Source: Lachnospiraceae bacterium
Lineage (GTDB): Bacteria; Bacillota; Clostridia; Lachnospirales; Lachnospiraceae
Assembly: GCA_021202465.1 (NCBI GenBank)
Contig: JAJQCZ010000035.1
Coordinates: forward strand, 1 to 40,346
DNA: 40,346 bases
Reading direction: 5' to 3'
Of the stretch, positions 7,287 to 16,149 are shown piece after piece. How positions within the stretch are numbered: position 1 is the stretch's first letter; every line of letters begins with the position of its first letter. The notes beneath the pieces were generated by a model that was not told the DNA's origin, did no database searches, and saw only the letters and a list, made by a program, of their open reading frames with translations. A program made the translations under genes and the position numbers.

Positions 7287-8696
7287 TTAGGTCCTCGTCT
7301 GATGGTTCACATATTTCGCCTTATATTTTGAATACACGATCTTCTGATTCTTATACAGCCCGTAATAACCGGACGTCGCGTAGCTGATGGAAACAGCGAT
7401 GAGGTAAAAGGAAACCCCCTCGAAGCCGAACAGCTCGAACGCGATAATCAGAGAGGTCATCGGGCAGTTGGTCACGCCGCAGAAAAGCGCCACCATCCCG
7501 CAGGCCGCGCAGATGGAGGCCGGCAAACCCAGTACAGGCGCCGCCGCACATCCGAAGAGAGCACCGATGCAGAAGGAAGGAACGATCTCACCGCCGCGAA
7601 ATCCTGCCCGCATGGTCAGCGCTGTCAGCAGCATTTTCCAGAAGAAGGCGAAGGGTGCCGCCTCTCCCTCCTCGATGGCCCGCGTGATCAGATTGGTCCC
7701 GGCTCCCATATAGTCGTCCGTTCTGAGAAGTAACGTGATGCCAATGATGATGACGCTGGCCACGACTACCCGAAGATAAGGATTTTTCAGCCACCTCCGG
7801 TAGAAACGCGCTGTATCCCGCAAAACCATGCAGAACAGGATACTGAGAAAAGCACAGCCCAAAGCCAGCAGGCCGATCTTGATTCCGTTCACCACTGTCA
7901 GAGCCGGAATGACCGTCACCTCAAATTTCTCCACCTCGACACCGGCCCCGGAAGCCAGGTTCGTGGCGATCAGCGCCGCCACCGCGCAGGGCGCCAGCGC
8001 CGTATAGTACATGACACCCACACTGATCACCTCCATGGCAAAGACCGCCGCCGCCATCGGCGTGCCGAAGAGAGCTGCGAAGGCCGCGCTCATACCGCAC
8101 ATGACCATCACGTGGCGGTCCTCCTTGTCCAGTGGAAGCAGACGACCGATATAATTGGCGATGCTGCCGCCCAGCTGGATGACCGCGCCCTCCCGGCCGG
8201 CGGAACCGCCCACCAGATGTGTGAGAACCGTGGAGATAAAAATCATCGACGCCGCCCGCAGGGGTACGTCGTCCCGGGAAGCGATCGTGGAAAAGACCTG
8301 ATCCGCCCCGCCGTCATTTCTGCCGAATTTCTGGTAGATAAAGACGATGCACAGTCCCGACACCGGCATCAGGAAGAAGATCCACGGATGTCCCTGACGA
8401 AATTCCGTCACCGAGGTCAGCGCATGGGCAAACAGTGTGCTGATCGTCCCCACAACGACGCCGATCAGCGCCGCCAGAAGCATCCACTTAAGGAAGCAGC
8501 CCATGTCCAGACGCACCTGCCGCAGGGCATAACGTGTCTGAATCCGTTCTTTTTCCCGCCAGCTCCGCTCCCGGTGATGATGCTCCTTCTCTCCCTCCTG
8601 CGGTTTCTGCGCTGTCGTTGTCCCGTCCTGATTTTCCGTCGCCGGGGACGGTTCCTGTCCCTCCGCCTGCTTCTTTATTATATTTTCGCTTTCCAT
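7287..8696 (-). CDS. ClC-family chloride channel or H+/Cl- exchanger
   Basis: Integral membrane protein of about 469 residues with the ClC fold. A cytoplasmic polar N-terminus of about 65 residues (Glu, Gln and His rich) is followed by many membrane helices. The selectivity and gating region GSAGREGAVIQLGG has the gating-type Glu in GREGA, and the second conserved region is GGEIVPSF. These moved-anion proteins exchange chloride or fluoride-type anions; I cannot decide the ion. The start is ATG at 8696, with AGAGGA upstream. A TTG at 8723 would add nine residues but has no ribosome binding site. Confidence 0.88.
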   Translation of the reverse strand: MESENIIKKQAEGQEPSPATENQDGTTTAQKPQEGEKEHHHRERSWREKERIQTRYALRQVRLDMGCFLKWMLLAALIGVVVGTISTLFAHALTSVTEFRQGHPWIFFLMPVSGLCIVFIYQKFGRNDGGADQVFSTIASRDDVPLRAASMIFISTVLTHLVGGSAGREGAVIQLGGSIANYIGRLLPLDKEDRHVMVMCGMSAAFAALFGTPMAAAVFAMEVISVGVMYYTALAPCAVAALIATNLASGAGVEVEKFEVTVIPALTVVNGIKIGLLALGCAFLSILFCMVLRDTARFYRRWLKNPYLRVVVASVIIIGITLLLRTDDYMGAGTNLITRAIEEGEAAPFAFFWKMLLTALTMRAGFRGGEIVPSFCIGALFGCAAAPVLGLPASICAACGMVALFCGVTNCPMTSLIIAFELFGFEGVSFYLIAVSISYATSGYYGLYKNQKIVYSKYKAKYVNHQTRT

Positions 8697-8792
8697 TCCG
8701 CTTCCTCTCTCAGTTTCTTTCAAACGATAATCCCCCGGATGTCCACAAAAGAGCGCCCCTCAGATGCCCGCACGATGTGTTTTTTGAAAGCC

Positions 8793-9623
8793 TCAGTCAT
8801 TCAGAATTTTCCTTATATAATACGCCACGCCGTCCTCCTGACAGCTCTTCGTCACCGCGTCGGCCGCGGCCTTCACCTCGTCGGGCGCATTTCCCATCGC
8901 CACGCCGAGCCCCGCGGCCCTCAGCATCTCCCGGTCATTCTCCGCGTCTCCGAAAGCCGCGGTCTGTGAAAGCGAGAGATTCAGATGCTGCGCCAGCCAC
9001 TCCAGGGCCGCCCGTTTCCCCGCATCCCGATGGGAGACCTCGATAAGCTGAGGCACCGAGGACGTGATATACACATCCTGCACACTTGCTTCAAGAGCCA
9101 TCCGCACCCGTTCCTTCTCGTCTTCATTCCGCACAATCACATCGATTGCATCAAGCTCATCTCTGTGCTCCCGGATGAAGGCCCGGATATCCTGCACCCG
9201 GAGCCGGGTGCTCTGTATGTACTCCACAGCCCGGGGCGAAGCACCGAAAGCCACCGGATCCGCCGCATAATCCGCACGGGCATAGGGAACACCTTCCACG
9301 AAGGTCTCCATGGCGCAGCACGTCGGTGTCACCGCCAGAATCTCCTCCACCGCCTCGACTGTCAGCAGACACTGACGGCACCGGCATCCCTCTGACACCC
9401 GGTAGACCGCCGCCCCGTTGGAGGTGATCGCATACTCAATCCCCGGAATCTCCAGCACCTCCCGGGGCAAAGAAGCGAAAGAGCGCCCGCTGGCCACCGC
9501 CACCTGAATCCCCGCCGCCAGCGCATCCTCGATCGCCGCCCGGGTCACCGCCGCGAGACTCTTATCCGGCCGCAGCGTCGTCCCGTCGAGATCCAGCGCA
9601 ATCAGGCGAATATTTTCGTACAT
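8793..9623 (-). CDS. Cof-type HAD-IIB phosphatase
   Basis: 276-residue haloacid dehalogenase-like hydrolase. The catalytic motif I DLDGTT is near residues 11-16, motif II is VASGR, a Cof-type cap domain lies in the middle, and motif IV GDAENDREML is near the C-terminus. Such enzymes dephosphorylate sugar phosphates, FMN or similar metabolites; the substrate cannot be told from sequence. The ATG at 9623 has GGGGAGG seven bases upstream, better than the upstream in-frame ATG at 9662. A sigma-A-like promoter stands at 9668-9696. The ClC gene follows after about 96 bases. Confidence 0.88.
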   Translation of the reverse strand: MYENIRLIALDLDGTTLRPDKSLAAVTRAAIEDALAAGIQVAVASGRSFASLPREVLEIPGIEYAITSNGAAVYRVSEGCRCRQCLLTVEAVEEILAVTPTCCAMETFVEGVPYARADYAADPVAFGASPRAVEYIQSTRLRVQDIRAFIREHRDELDAIDVIVRNEDEKERVRMALEASVQDVYITSSVPQLIEVSHRDAGKRAALEWLAQHLNLSLSQTAAFGDAENDREMLRAAGLGVAMGNAPDEVKAAADAVTKSCQEDGVAYYIRKILND

Positions 9624-9667
9624 CGTTTCCTCCCCTGTTCTGTCTTTCATACTCCGATACAAAATAC

Positions 9668-9696
9668 AGTGTATCGTCCAGACGGGGATTTGTCAA
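9668..9696 (-). promoter_or_regulatory. sigma-A promoter of the HAD phosphatase gene
   Basis: Minus strand TTGACA (9696-9691), 17 bases, TACACT (9673-9668). The -35 box touches the end of the terminator hairpin of the preceding MerR gene. Confidence 0.6.
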
Positions 9697-9734
9697 ACAC
9701 CCCCGCCAGAGTTTTAGCTCCGTTGGGGGTGTTT
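9695..9734 (-). terminator. probable terminator of the MerR gene
   Basis: 10-bp perfect inverted repeat AAACACCCCC (minus strand 9734-9725) / GGGGGTGTTT (9704-9695), loop about 20 bases, beginning 26 bases after the stop at 9761. The T run after the stem is short (TTT, then GACAAA), so efficiency may be partial. Confidence 0.6.
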
Positions 9735-9760
9735 CAGTATCTTAGAATAACAATCTCACC

Positions 9761-10543
9761 TCAAAACAGAAAATGCAGCCGGTCATTTAACAGCATCACC
9801 ACCACCCACACGATGAGCAGCGCACCCACGGCGAACGCCAGAATGGTGACTCCTTTCTTCCACAGCTGCGCGGCCTTCGGGAACTTCCGCCGCAGCAGGA
9901 ATTCCGGCAGCGCCAGGATTGAGAGAAGCAGCAGCACCTTCAGGGGCATCAGGAAGCCCTCAAGGAAGGTATCGCCGAGCAGCATGGCCTCCGCCCCCAC
10001 GGCCACCAGCACCGCCAGGACCATGAGCAGAGGGAACACCACCGCCTTCCAGCCGGTCCAGCCGGCCTGTCTGGCCATGTCCTCCCCATCCCAGAACACG
10101 TGATTGACGACACCCTTCTCGAAGGCCAGGTAGTCCTTGCAGATATCCAGGAAACCGCTGCCTGCCTGCTCCTCGCGGTGCATTTCCTCCCAGTAAAAAT
10201 CCTGATCAAAGGTATCCAGTTCCACCTTCTTCTGCTCCAGCCGACGGCACATGGCCAGCGCACCGTTCAGCTCCTCCAGCTGTTGTTTCAGATGCTCCTC
10301 ATTTTCCGCCAGGGTGTCCGTCATGGACTGCCGCCCGTCCAGGACCTCACGAATCTCCGCCACCGGCACGCCCAGCTTCCGCAGGATCACCACGGTTTTA
10401 AGTCTTGCCACATCCTCTTCGCTGTAGTCGCGGTAGCGGTTCTCGCCCCGGGTCGGGAGCAGCAGCCCCTCTCGTTCATAATAGCGGATGTTCGCACGAT
10501 CCACACCCAGTCTCTGTTCGACTTCCTTGATTTTCATCTTCAT
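9761..10543 (-). CDS. MerR-family regulator with a C-terminal membrane domain
   Basis: 260-residue protein. Residues 1-70 form a MerR winged helix (KIKEVEQRLGVDRANIRYYE, then RYRDYSEEDVARL). A coiled-coil dimerisation helix spans about 75-115. The C-terminal half carries three hydrophobic segments (about 163-185, 195-216, 233-254) with a short polar tail. Membrane-attached MerR proteins suggest sensing of an envelope signal and DNA binding at the membrane. The promoter in front has a 19-base spacer, typical of MerR control, which suggests autoregulation. No obvious target operon is adjacent. RBS GGAGGGC stands upstream of tandem starts (MKMKIKE). Confidence 0.88.
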   Translation of the reverse strand: MKMKIKEVEQRLGVDRANIRYYEREGLLLPTRGENRYRDYSEEDVARLKTVVILRKLGVPVAEIREVLDGRQSMTDTLAENEEHLKQQLEELNGALAMCRRLEQKKVELDTFDQDFYWEEMHREEQAGSGFLDICKDYLAFEKGVVNHVFWDGEDMARQAGWTGWKAVVFPLLMVLAVLVAVGAEAMLLGDTFLEGFLMPLKVLLLLSILALPEFLLRRKFPKAAQLWKKGVTILAFAVGALLIVWVVVMLLNDRLHFLF

Positions 10544-10594
10544 GCCCTCCTGTCAGGCTGTCATTTGGGGACCATTTCCGGCCTCTCTGATCGA

Positions 10595-10625
10595 AGTGTA
10601 GTGTATAAACCAGCTTCACAGTCAA
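10595..10625 (-). promoter_or_regulatory. MerR-type promoter with a 19-base spacer
   Basis: Minus strand TTGACT (10625-10620), a 19-base spacer, TACACT (10600-10595). Spacers of 19-20 bases are the signature of promoters that MerR proteins untwist. It lies about 50 bases upstream of the MerR gene itself. The rest of 10544-10843 holds nothing else that I can identify apart from a weak TATACT at 10816-10821 for the plus-strand gene. Confidence 0.5.
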
Positions 10626-10843
10626 GTACTTTTTTTGAAAAATCAGGAAAATATCGAAAACACCTCTTCCCGATCATTGTATCGGCGTTTCATTCTGAAA
10701 TCAAGTCCATTCCACGATCTTTCGTGAAGGACAAAACCATACGCCGAAGAGTCTGGAACCGAAGGATCGCCGCGGTGTCCCGCATTTCTCTATAGATTTT
10801 ATGGCGCATTTGAGATATACTGAAAAGGAAGGAGGAACCTCTC

Positions 10844-11158
10844 ATGAAGCACACCCAGGATGAAGTAATTATTTATAAGGAAATCAAAACCTCCTCCCGC
10901 CTCTTCCGTCTGGAAGAGTACTGGGAGGAGGACGACGCGGGCTTCTGCTGCGTGGATTATGTACTGGAAAAACACACCCGCCTGACCGTGCGGGAGGCCG
11001 ACAGCGGCCACCTGCTGAAGATCTTTGATTTCGACAGCCGGGAGTATGACAAGGATATGACCCTGTCAGGGGATGTTCTGACCGTGACCTGGCGCCCCAC
11101 CTGTGACGAGACGGTTACGACGCGGGTCAACGTGCGGACGCTGGAGGTTCTGCCGTAA
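10844..11158 (+). CDS. hypothetical protein, 104 residues
   Basis: Not recognised. It is an acidic soluble protein without signal peptide or membrane segment. A Glu/Asp-rich N-terminal half (LEEYWEEDDAGFCCVDYVLE) is followed by a short beta-rich C-terminal part. The reading frame is supported by GGAAGGAGG eight to ten bases before ATG and by codon usage like that of its neighbours. It is the only plus-strand gene in the left half of the window. Its stop lies one base from the convergent stop of the MarR gene, with no visible terminator between them. Confidence 0.65.
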   Translation: MKHTQDEVIIYKEIKTSSRLFRLEEYWEEDDAGFCCVDYVLEKHTRLTVREADSGHLLKIFDFDSREYDKDMTLSGDVLTVTWRPTCDETVTTRVNVRTLEVLP

Positions 11159-11159
11159 G

Positions 11160-11627
11160 TTACGGCTCCCCTTTCTCGTCCGCCAGCGCCTTCTGCTCCA
11201 GGAAGAAATTCTTCATGCGGATCAGCGCCTTGATCAGCACGCCTTTTTCCTCATCATTAAGGTTTTTCACGATGCGCTCGATCATTTCATGGTGAAATTT
11301 CGCATGGTGATGATACGCGCGAACGCCCTTCTCCGTCAGGCGGATATACACGACCCGCCGATCTTCTTCGCTGCGCTCTCTTGTCACGTACCCCTTCTTC
11401 ACCAGAGCATTCATCGACGTCGTCAGAGAGCCCACCGTCACGGAGAGCTTCTTCGCGATGGCCGACATATTCATCGGTTCATCAATTCCCACCGCCTCGA
11501 TGACATGCATATCATTATTTGTAATATCCACAAATTCACCCTTAATGAGGGCGGTCTTCTCAATATTCCATATGTCATTGAACAGAGAAACCAAAATGTC
11601 ATTAAATGCCAGATATACCTGATCCAC
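11160..11627 (-). CDS. fabT: MarR-family regulator, FabT candidate
   Basis: 155-residue MarR protein: N- and C-terminal dimerisation helices, and a winged helix at about residues 50-105 (MNMSAIAKKLSVTVGSLTTS, with the wing around RSEEDRRVVYIRL). MarR genes inside fab clusters of Firmicutes encode FabT, which represses fatty acid synthesis when bound to acyl-ACP. In streptococci it is near the front; here it lies behind the last operon gene. The start is GTG with AAAGGA upstream. A palindrome of FabT type stands before fabH. A single TTTGA half-site occurs about 35 bases upstream of this gene, so autoregulation is possible but weakly supported. Confidence 0.78.
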   Translation of the reverse strand: MDQVYLAFNDILVSLFNDIWNIEKTALIKGEFVDITNNDMHVIEAVGIDEPMNMSAIAKKLSVTVGSLTTSMNALVKKGYVTRERSEEDRRVVYIRLTEKGVRAYHHHAKFHHEMIERIVKNLNDEEKGVLIKALIRMKNFFLEQKALADEKGEP

Positions 11628-11755
11628 GGTCTGTTCCTTTCTTTCTATTCAATGTTTCAAACTCATCAACAGACCCGTCTATTCCGGGTTCTCTGAGTTC
11701 TTCATTTCTTCTCTCTGTTTTGCTCAACCGAGATACATTTCCCCGATATCAGTTG

Positions 11756-11784
11756 AGTATACACATATTTTTTGTCAAAAACAA
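11756..11784 (-). promoter_or_regulatory. possible promoter of the MarR/fabT gene
   Basis: Minus strand TTGTTT (11784-11779), 17 bases, TATACT (11761-11756). The -10 is good, the -35 moderate. The predicted leader of about 120 bases holds an imperfect inverted repeat TCAACTGATATC / GATACTCGG-type at 11723-11756. The palindrome CCGCAA-TT-TTGCGG at 11805-11818, between the upstream gene and this promoter, has no T run, so read-through from the fab operon is possible. Confidence 0.4.
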
Positions 11785-11851
11785 TCGATTTTTTCACTTT
11801 TACGCCGCAATTTTGCGGAAAACCAGGTGTATTGGAAGAAAATCAAAGTCT

Positions 11852-12937
11852 TCAGGCGTCCCCCAACAGCTCCGCCATCACCTGCGGCACCGTCTGCATT
11901 TCACGGCATTCCGCCACCTCGGCGCCGCAGAAGATCAGCGCGTGCTCCATGTCCCCGCGGGCCGCAGCCACCAGAGCGTCGGTGATACAGTAGGGAATCT
12001 TCTTCGGGTCGCATTTTGCGAGACAGCGATGGCAGTGTGTCACCGGCTGCCGCACCCCTGCTTCCACCCGCCGCAGGAATTCATTGGCAATGGCACGGCC
12101 CGGCATGCCCACAGGACTCTGCGTGATGTGAACATCCGACGCCTCCGCCGCGAGGTAAGCCTCCTTGTAAGCGTCCGGCGCGTCGCATTCTTCGGTCGTG
12201 ACAAAGCGGGTCGCCACCTGAATCGCATCAGCGCCCCATATGTCAAAGACACGGTCAGCCACTGCCCGGGTACTGATGCCTCCGGCCACCGCGACAGGAA
12301 TCTTCCGCCCTGCCCGCTCAGACAGAGCCCGCGCTTCTTCCTGAATCTGCGCCACCTCGGCGGCATACTCATCCAGGCTCAGCTGTTCGGCTTCCTCCCG
12401 CGTGAAGCCCAGATGTCCTCCGGCCTTCGGTCCCTCGATGACGATCAGATCCGGATAACTGTGATAGCGGCGCTCCCAGATCCGACCAATCAGAGAAAGC
12501 GCTTTGCGCGAGGAGACGATCGGTGCCAGGCAGGTCCGCACCTGTCCCAGCTTCTCCGCTGCTTTCTGCCGGATTCCCGGCAGATCCATGGGCAGCCCCG
12601 CTCCGGAGACGATGAGATCGGCGCCGCTGCGAATAGCCTGCTCCACATAACGGGAATATTCCCGGGTCGCCACCATGATGTTAAATCCCAGAACACCCTT
12701 CGGCGCCAGCTCCCTGGCTCGCTGCAGCTCCTTCGCCATGGCGCGCAGATTGGCCTCCAGAGGGTGTTCATCAAAATCCGGCTCGCGGAATCCGATTTGT
12801 GCCGTAGAGATCAGTCCCACGCCGCCGGCCTGCGCCACGGCTCCGGCAAGTCCCGACAGACTGATGCCCACGCCCATACCGCCCTGAATCAGCGGCCGTT
12901 CTACCCGGTATGTCCCGATCGGGAATCCCTCTCTCAT
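11852..12937 (-). CDS. FMN-dependent oxidoreductase, nitronate monooxygenase / FabK-like
   Basis: 361-residue TIM-barrel flavoprotein of the nitronate monooxygenase/2-nitropropane dioxygenase family, the same superfamily as FabK. Visible are PLIQGGMGVGISLSGLAGAV at the N-terminus, the phosphate-binding AVAGGIST, and GADAIQVATRFV. The C-terminal part has a Cys cluster (HCHRCLAKCDPKK, then PYC) that I recall from clostridial members of this subfamily. The start at 12937 has GGGAGGG upstream; a longer in-frame ORF to 13078 overlaps accDA and is not used. It lies 22 bases after accDA, so it belongs to the fab operon. It may be a second enoyl reductase or a detoxifying or salvage enzyme; the reaction is not settled. 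Confidence 0.82.
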   Translation of the reverse strand: MREGFPIGTYRVERPLIQGGMGVGISLSGLAGAVAQAGGVGLISTAQIGFREPDFDEHPLEANLRAMAKELQRARELAPKGVLGFNIMVATREYSRYVEQAIRSGADLIVSGAGLPMDLPGIRQKAAEKLGQVRTCLAPIVSSRKALSLIGRIWERRYHSYPDLIVIEGPKAGGHLGFTREEAEQLSLDEYAAEVAQIQEEARALSERAGRKIPVAVAGGISTRAVADRVFDIWGADAIQVATRFVTTEECDAPDAYKEAYLAAEASDVHITQSPVGMPGRAIANEFLRRVEAGVRQPVTHCHRCLAKCDPKKIPYCITDALVAAARGDMEHALIFCGAEVAECREMQTVPQVMAELLGDA

Positions 12938-12959
12938 CGCGCCCTCCCTTCTCTGTTCG

Positions 12960-14762
12960 CTACCATCTGCGGAAACGGCGGTAGCGCTGCTCTGCCAGTT
13001 CCTCTCCGGACAGACTGCCGTATCGGTCCAGGAAATCCTGGAAATCCCGGCGCAGTCCCTCACAGAGAAGGGCCGCATTGTCCTGACAGGCGGGTTCCGG
13101 CTCCGGAATCACCCGTTCTACGATCCCCAGACGCTTCACATCTGCGGCTGTCACGCCCATGACGTCCGCCGCCTCCTTCGCCCGGTGACTGTCCTTCCAC
13201 AGGATAGAGGCAAAGCCCTCCGGCGAGAGGACCGAATAAATGGCATTCTCCATCATCCAGACTTCATTGCCCACGGCCATCGCCAGCGCGCCGCCGCTGC
13301 CGCCCTCTCCGATAACCAGAGAGAGAACCGGCACCTTCAGGTCGGACATGACAAAAAGACTATCCGCGATGGCCCGTCCCTGTCCGTTCTCCTCGGCTTC
13401 CAGTCCGCAGAAAGCGCCGGGCGTATCCACAAAACAGAAGATCGGGCGGCCGAATTTCTCCGCCTGCCGCATCAGGCGCACCGCTTTCCGGTAGCCCTCC
13501 GGGGAGGGCATGCCGAAGTTGCGCTCCTTATTTTCCTGGATATTCCGCCCCTTCTGCTGTCCGATGACCGTCACCGTGCGGCCGTTCAGCCGCGCGATAC
13601 CGCCCACGATCGCGCCGTCATCCCCGCCGTAGCGGTCTCCATGCAGCTCCGTGAAATCCTCAAAGATTTCAGAAATATAATCCAGAGAGGTCAGCCGGTC
13701 CGCGCTGCGGGAGCGCTGCACGACCTCCCAGGCCTCGGTCTCCGGAGACTTCTCCTCCGCCTCCACCGCCAGCGGCTTCTGTGCCTCCGGATTCTCCGGA
13801 AGCTCAGCATTCACCGGGGACACCGCCCCTTCTGCAAATGTCTGAACATTCTCTCCGGTTTCTCCCGTCCGCGGTGCCTCCGCGTGAAACCGCAGAATTT
13901 CCGCCAGCTCCCTGCGCATCTCCTGCCGCTCAACAATCCGATCAATAAACCCGTGCTCCAGAAGAAATTCGGAACGCTGGAAGCCCTCCGGCAGCTTCTG
14001 ATGAATGGTCTGCTCGATGACCCGGGGACCGGCAAAACCGATCAGCGCCCCCGGCTCCGCCAGGATAATGTCTCCCAGCATGGCGAAGCTGGCCGTCACC
14101 CCGCCGGTCGTCGGATCGGTCAGCACCGTCACCGACAGCAGCCCCGCCTCCGAGTGGCGCTTCAGCGCCGCCGCCGTCTTCGCCATCTGCATCAGCGAGA
14201 GGATGCCCTCCTGCATGCGGGCGCCGCCCGAGCAGCAGAACAGGATCACAGGAAGACGCTCCTCCTGCGCCCGCTCGACCAGACTGGTCACCGCTTCTCC
14301 TACAGCTGTTCCCATACTCCCCATGAGAAAACGGGAATCACAGACCCCCACAGCCGTCGGCAAGCCCTCGATGCGGGCCCGTCCGGTCACGATGGCCTCC
14401 CGCAGTCCGGTTTTCTCCCGGGTTGTATCCAGTTTTTCTCCATACTCCGGGAAGAGCAGCGGGTTCTCCTTCCGGGAACGGCCGCCAACCGGGACAGTCT
14501 CGCGAAGACCGAACCACTCCTCGAAACTCCCCTTGTCAATGACCGTGCGCAGCCGCTGACGGGCAGACAGGCGGAAATAGCAGCCGCACCGCGGACAGAT
14601 ATAGTGATTTCCCCGGACATCCTCCCGGTAAATCGTCTCCCCGCAGCTCCCGCAGCGGGACCACAGATGCTGCATCTCCTCGCGGGTGATGCCCTCTTCG
14701 CCTTCCTTGCGGATGGACACCGTGGAAGGACTCTTCTTCCAGAGCTTTGTAAAACCGGCCAT
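12960..14762 (-). CDS. accDA: acetyl-CoA carboxylase carboxyltransferase, AccD-AccA fusion
   Basis: 600-residue fusion of both carboxyltransferase subunits, which move the carboxyl group from carboxybiotin to acetyl-CoA to make malonyl-CoA. The AccD half is at about 1-290, with the zinc ribbon Cys37, Cys40, Cys56, Cys59 and the crotonase-like [17 protein letters not shown] variable Pro/Glu-rich linker spans about 290-345. The AccA half is at about 350-600, with [16 protein letters not shown] and [14 protein letters not shown]. In most bacteria these are two genes, and fusions occur in some Clostridia. It lies between accC and the flavoprotein in the fab operon. RBS is AGGAGG, about 11 bases from ATG. 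Confidence 0.93.
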   Translation of the reverse strand: MAGFTKLWKKSPSTVSIRKEGEEGITREEMQHLWSRCGSCGETIYREDVRGNHYICPRCGCYFRLSARQRLRTVIDKGSFEEWFGLRETVPVGGRSRKENPLLFPEYGEKLDTTREKTGLREAIVTGRARIEGLPTAVGVCDSRFLMGSMGTAVGEAVTSLVERAQEERLPVILFCCSGGARMQEGILSLMQMAKTAAALKRHSEAGLLSVTVLTDPTTGGVTASFAMLGDIILAEPGALIGFAGPRVIEQTIHQKLPEGFQRSEFLLEHGFIDRIVERQEMRRELAEILRFHAEAPRTGETGENVQTFAEGAVSPVNAELPENPEAQKPLAVEAEEKSPETEAWEVVQRSRSADRLTSLDYISEIFEDFTELHGDRYGGDDGAIVGGIARLNGRTVTVIGQQKGRNIQENKERNFGMPSPEGYRKAVRLMRQAEKFGRPIFCFVDTPGAFCGLEAEENGQGRAIADSLFVMSDLKVPVLSLVIGEGGSGGALAMAVGNEVWMMENAIYSVLSPEGFASILWKDSHRAKEAADVMGVTAADVKRLGIVERVIPEPEPACQDNAALLCEGLRRDFQDFLDRYGSLSGEELAEQRYRRFRRW

Positions 14763-14804
14763 GACGCGGGACGCCTCCTCTCAGAATCAGAAAATTTATT
14801 GGCA

Positions 14805-16145
14805 CTATTCCATACAGGTCTCCAGAAACGATGTATCGTGCTCTCCGGCACGGAAGACCGGGTGACGCAGGATCTGTTTCAGATACTCCTGGTTCGTCGT
14901 CACACCCTCCAGCACCAGCTCCTCCAGAGCGCCCTCCATCCGCCGGATGGTCTCTTCTCTCGTCGCGCCGTGGGCGATGAGTTTCACCAGCATGGAGTCA
15001 TAATAGGGCGGAATCCGGCAGCCGGTATAGACCGCGGAATCCACGCGGATGCCCATGCCTCCGGGGAAATGGCATTCCGTCACCGTTCCCGGGCAGGGCA
15101 TGAAGTTCCGGTCCGGATCCTCGGCGTTGATGCGGCATTCCATGGCCCAGCCGCGGGGACAGATGTCCTCCTGCCGGAAAGGCAGCGGCTCCCCGGCCGC
15201 GATGCGGATCTGCGCCTGGATCAGATCGATCCCCGTCATGACCTCCGTCACCGGGTGCTCCACCTGAATCCGCGTGTTCATTTCCATAAAATAAAACGCG
15301 CCGTCCGAATCCAGGAGAAATTCAACTGTCCCGGCATTTTCATAGCCCACCGCACGGGCCGCTGCCACCGCCGTTTCTCCCATCTGCCGCCGCAGCTCGG
15401 GTGTCAGCGCCGGACAGGGCGACTCCTCGATGACCTTCTGATGATGGCGCTGCACCGTGCAGTCCCGCTCTCCGAGATACACAGCGTGTCCCTGCGCATC
15501 CGCCAGGATCTGCACCTCCACATGACGCGGACGCTCCACATATTTCTCCAGATACATGGCAGCGTCGCCAAAGGCCTTCTCCGACTCTCTCTGCGCGGCC
15601 GCGAACTGAAAGCTCCACTCGTCGTCCGAACGGACGATGCGCATCCCCTTCCCGCCGCCGCCGGACACAGTCTTCACCATGACCGGATAACCGATGCGGG
15701 CGGCTTCCGCGCGGCCGACCTCTGCATCGTAAATGACGTCCGGGCAGCCCGGCACCACCGGGACACCGGCCGCCTGCATGGTATTCTTGGCCTCCGCCTT
15801 GCTGCCCATGCGGGCGATCATCTCGCTGTCCGGGCCGATGAAACGGATATGGCACTCCTCGCACATCCGGGCAAAGCGGCTGTTCTCCGAGAGGAATCCG
15901 AACCCCGGATGAATCGCGTCGGCGCCCATGGCGATGGCCGCTGAGAGAATCCGCTCCGGGCTCAGGTAGCTGGACGCTGAAGCCGCCGGTCCGATGCAGA
16001 TGGCCTCATCCGCCAGCATGGTCGCCAGCGCCTCATTGTCCGCCTCCGAGTACACCGCCACCGTCGGAATCCCCATTTCCCGGCAGGCCCGCACGATACG
16101 CACGGCGATCTCACCCCGGTTGGCAATCAAAATCTTCTTAAACAT
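14805..16145 (-). CDS. accC: acetyl-CoA carboxylase, biotin carboxylase subunit
   Basis: 446-residue ATP-grasp enzyme that carboxylates biotin on AccB with ATP and bicarbonate. It starts with the classical FKKILIANRGEIAVRIVRAC. The Gly-rich ATP loop is VSGGGGKGMRIV, the metal and ATP region is EKYVERPRHVEVQIL, and the active-site region is FMEMNTRIQVEHPVTE. Length is as usual for the family. It starts four bases after the fabZ stop codon, with GTGGAG spanning the fabZ end as ribosome binding site. Confidence 0.97.
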   Translation of the reverse strand: MFKKILIANRGEIAVRIVRACREMGIPTVAVYSEADNEALATMLADEAICIGPAASASSYLSPERILSAAIAMGADAIHPGFGFLSENSRFARMCEECHIRFIGPDSEMIARMGSKAEAKNTMQAAGVPVVPGCPDVIYDAEVGRAEAARIGYPVMVKTVSGGGGKGMRIVRSDDEWSFQFAAAQRESEKAFGDAAMYLEKYVERPRHVEVQILADAQGHAVYLGERDCTVQRHHQKVIEESPCPALTPELRRQMGETAVAAARAVGYENAGTVEFLLDSDGAFYFMEMNTRIQVEHPVTEVMTGIDLIQAQIRIAAGEPLPFRQEDICPRGWAMECRINAEDPDRNFMPCPGTVTECHFPGGMGIRVDSAVYTGCRIPPYYDSMLVKLIAHGATREETIRRMEGALEELVLEGVTTNQEYLKQILRHPVFRAGEHDTSFLETCME

Positions 16146-16149
16146 GACA

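Noticed and set aside
11805-11818. Palindrome CCGCAATTTTGCGG as terminator of the fab operon
   Set aside because: No T run after the stem on the minus strand and a two-base loop; kept only as a note.
14790-14815. TGGCAC near the accC end considered as the -24 part of a sigma-54 promoter
   Set aside because: No TTGC at the -12 position and it lies inside the operon.
13185-15944. Plus-strand open frame of 919 codons opposite accDA and accC
   Set aside because: Antisense shadow of two unmistakable carboxylase genes; composition is that of a complementary frame.
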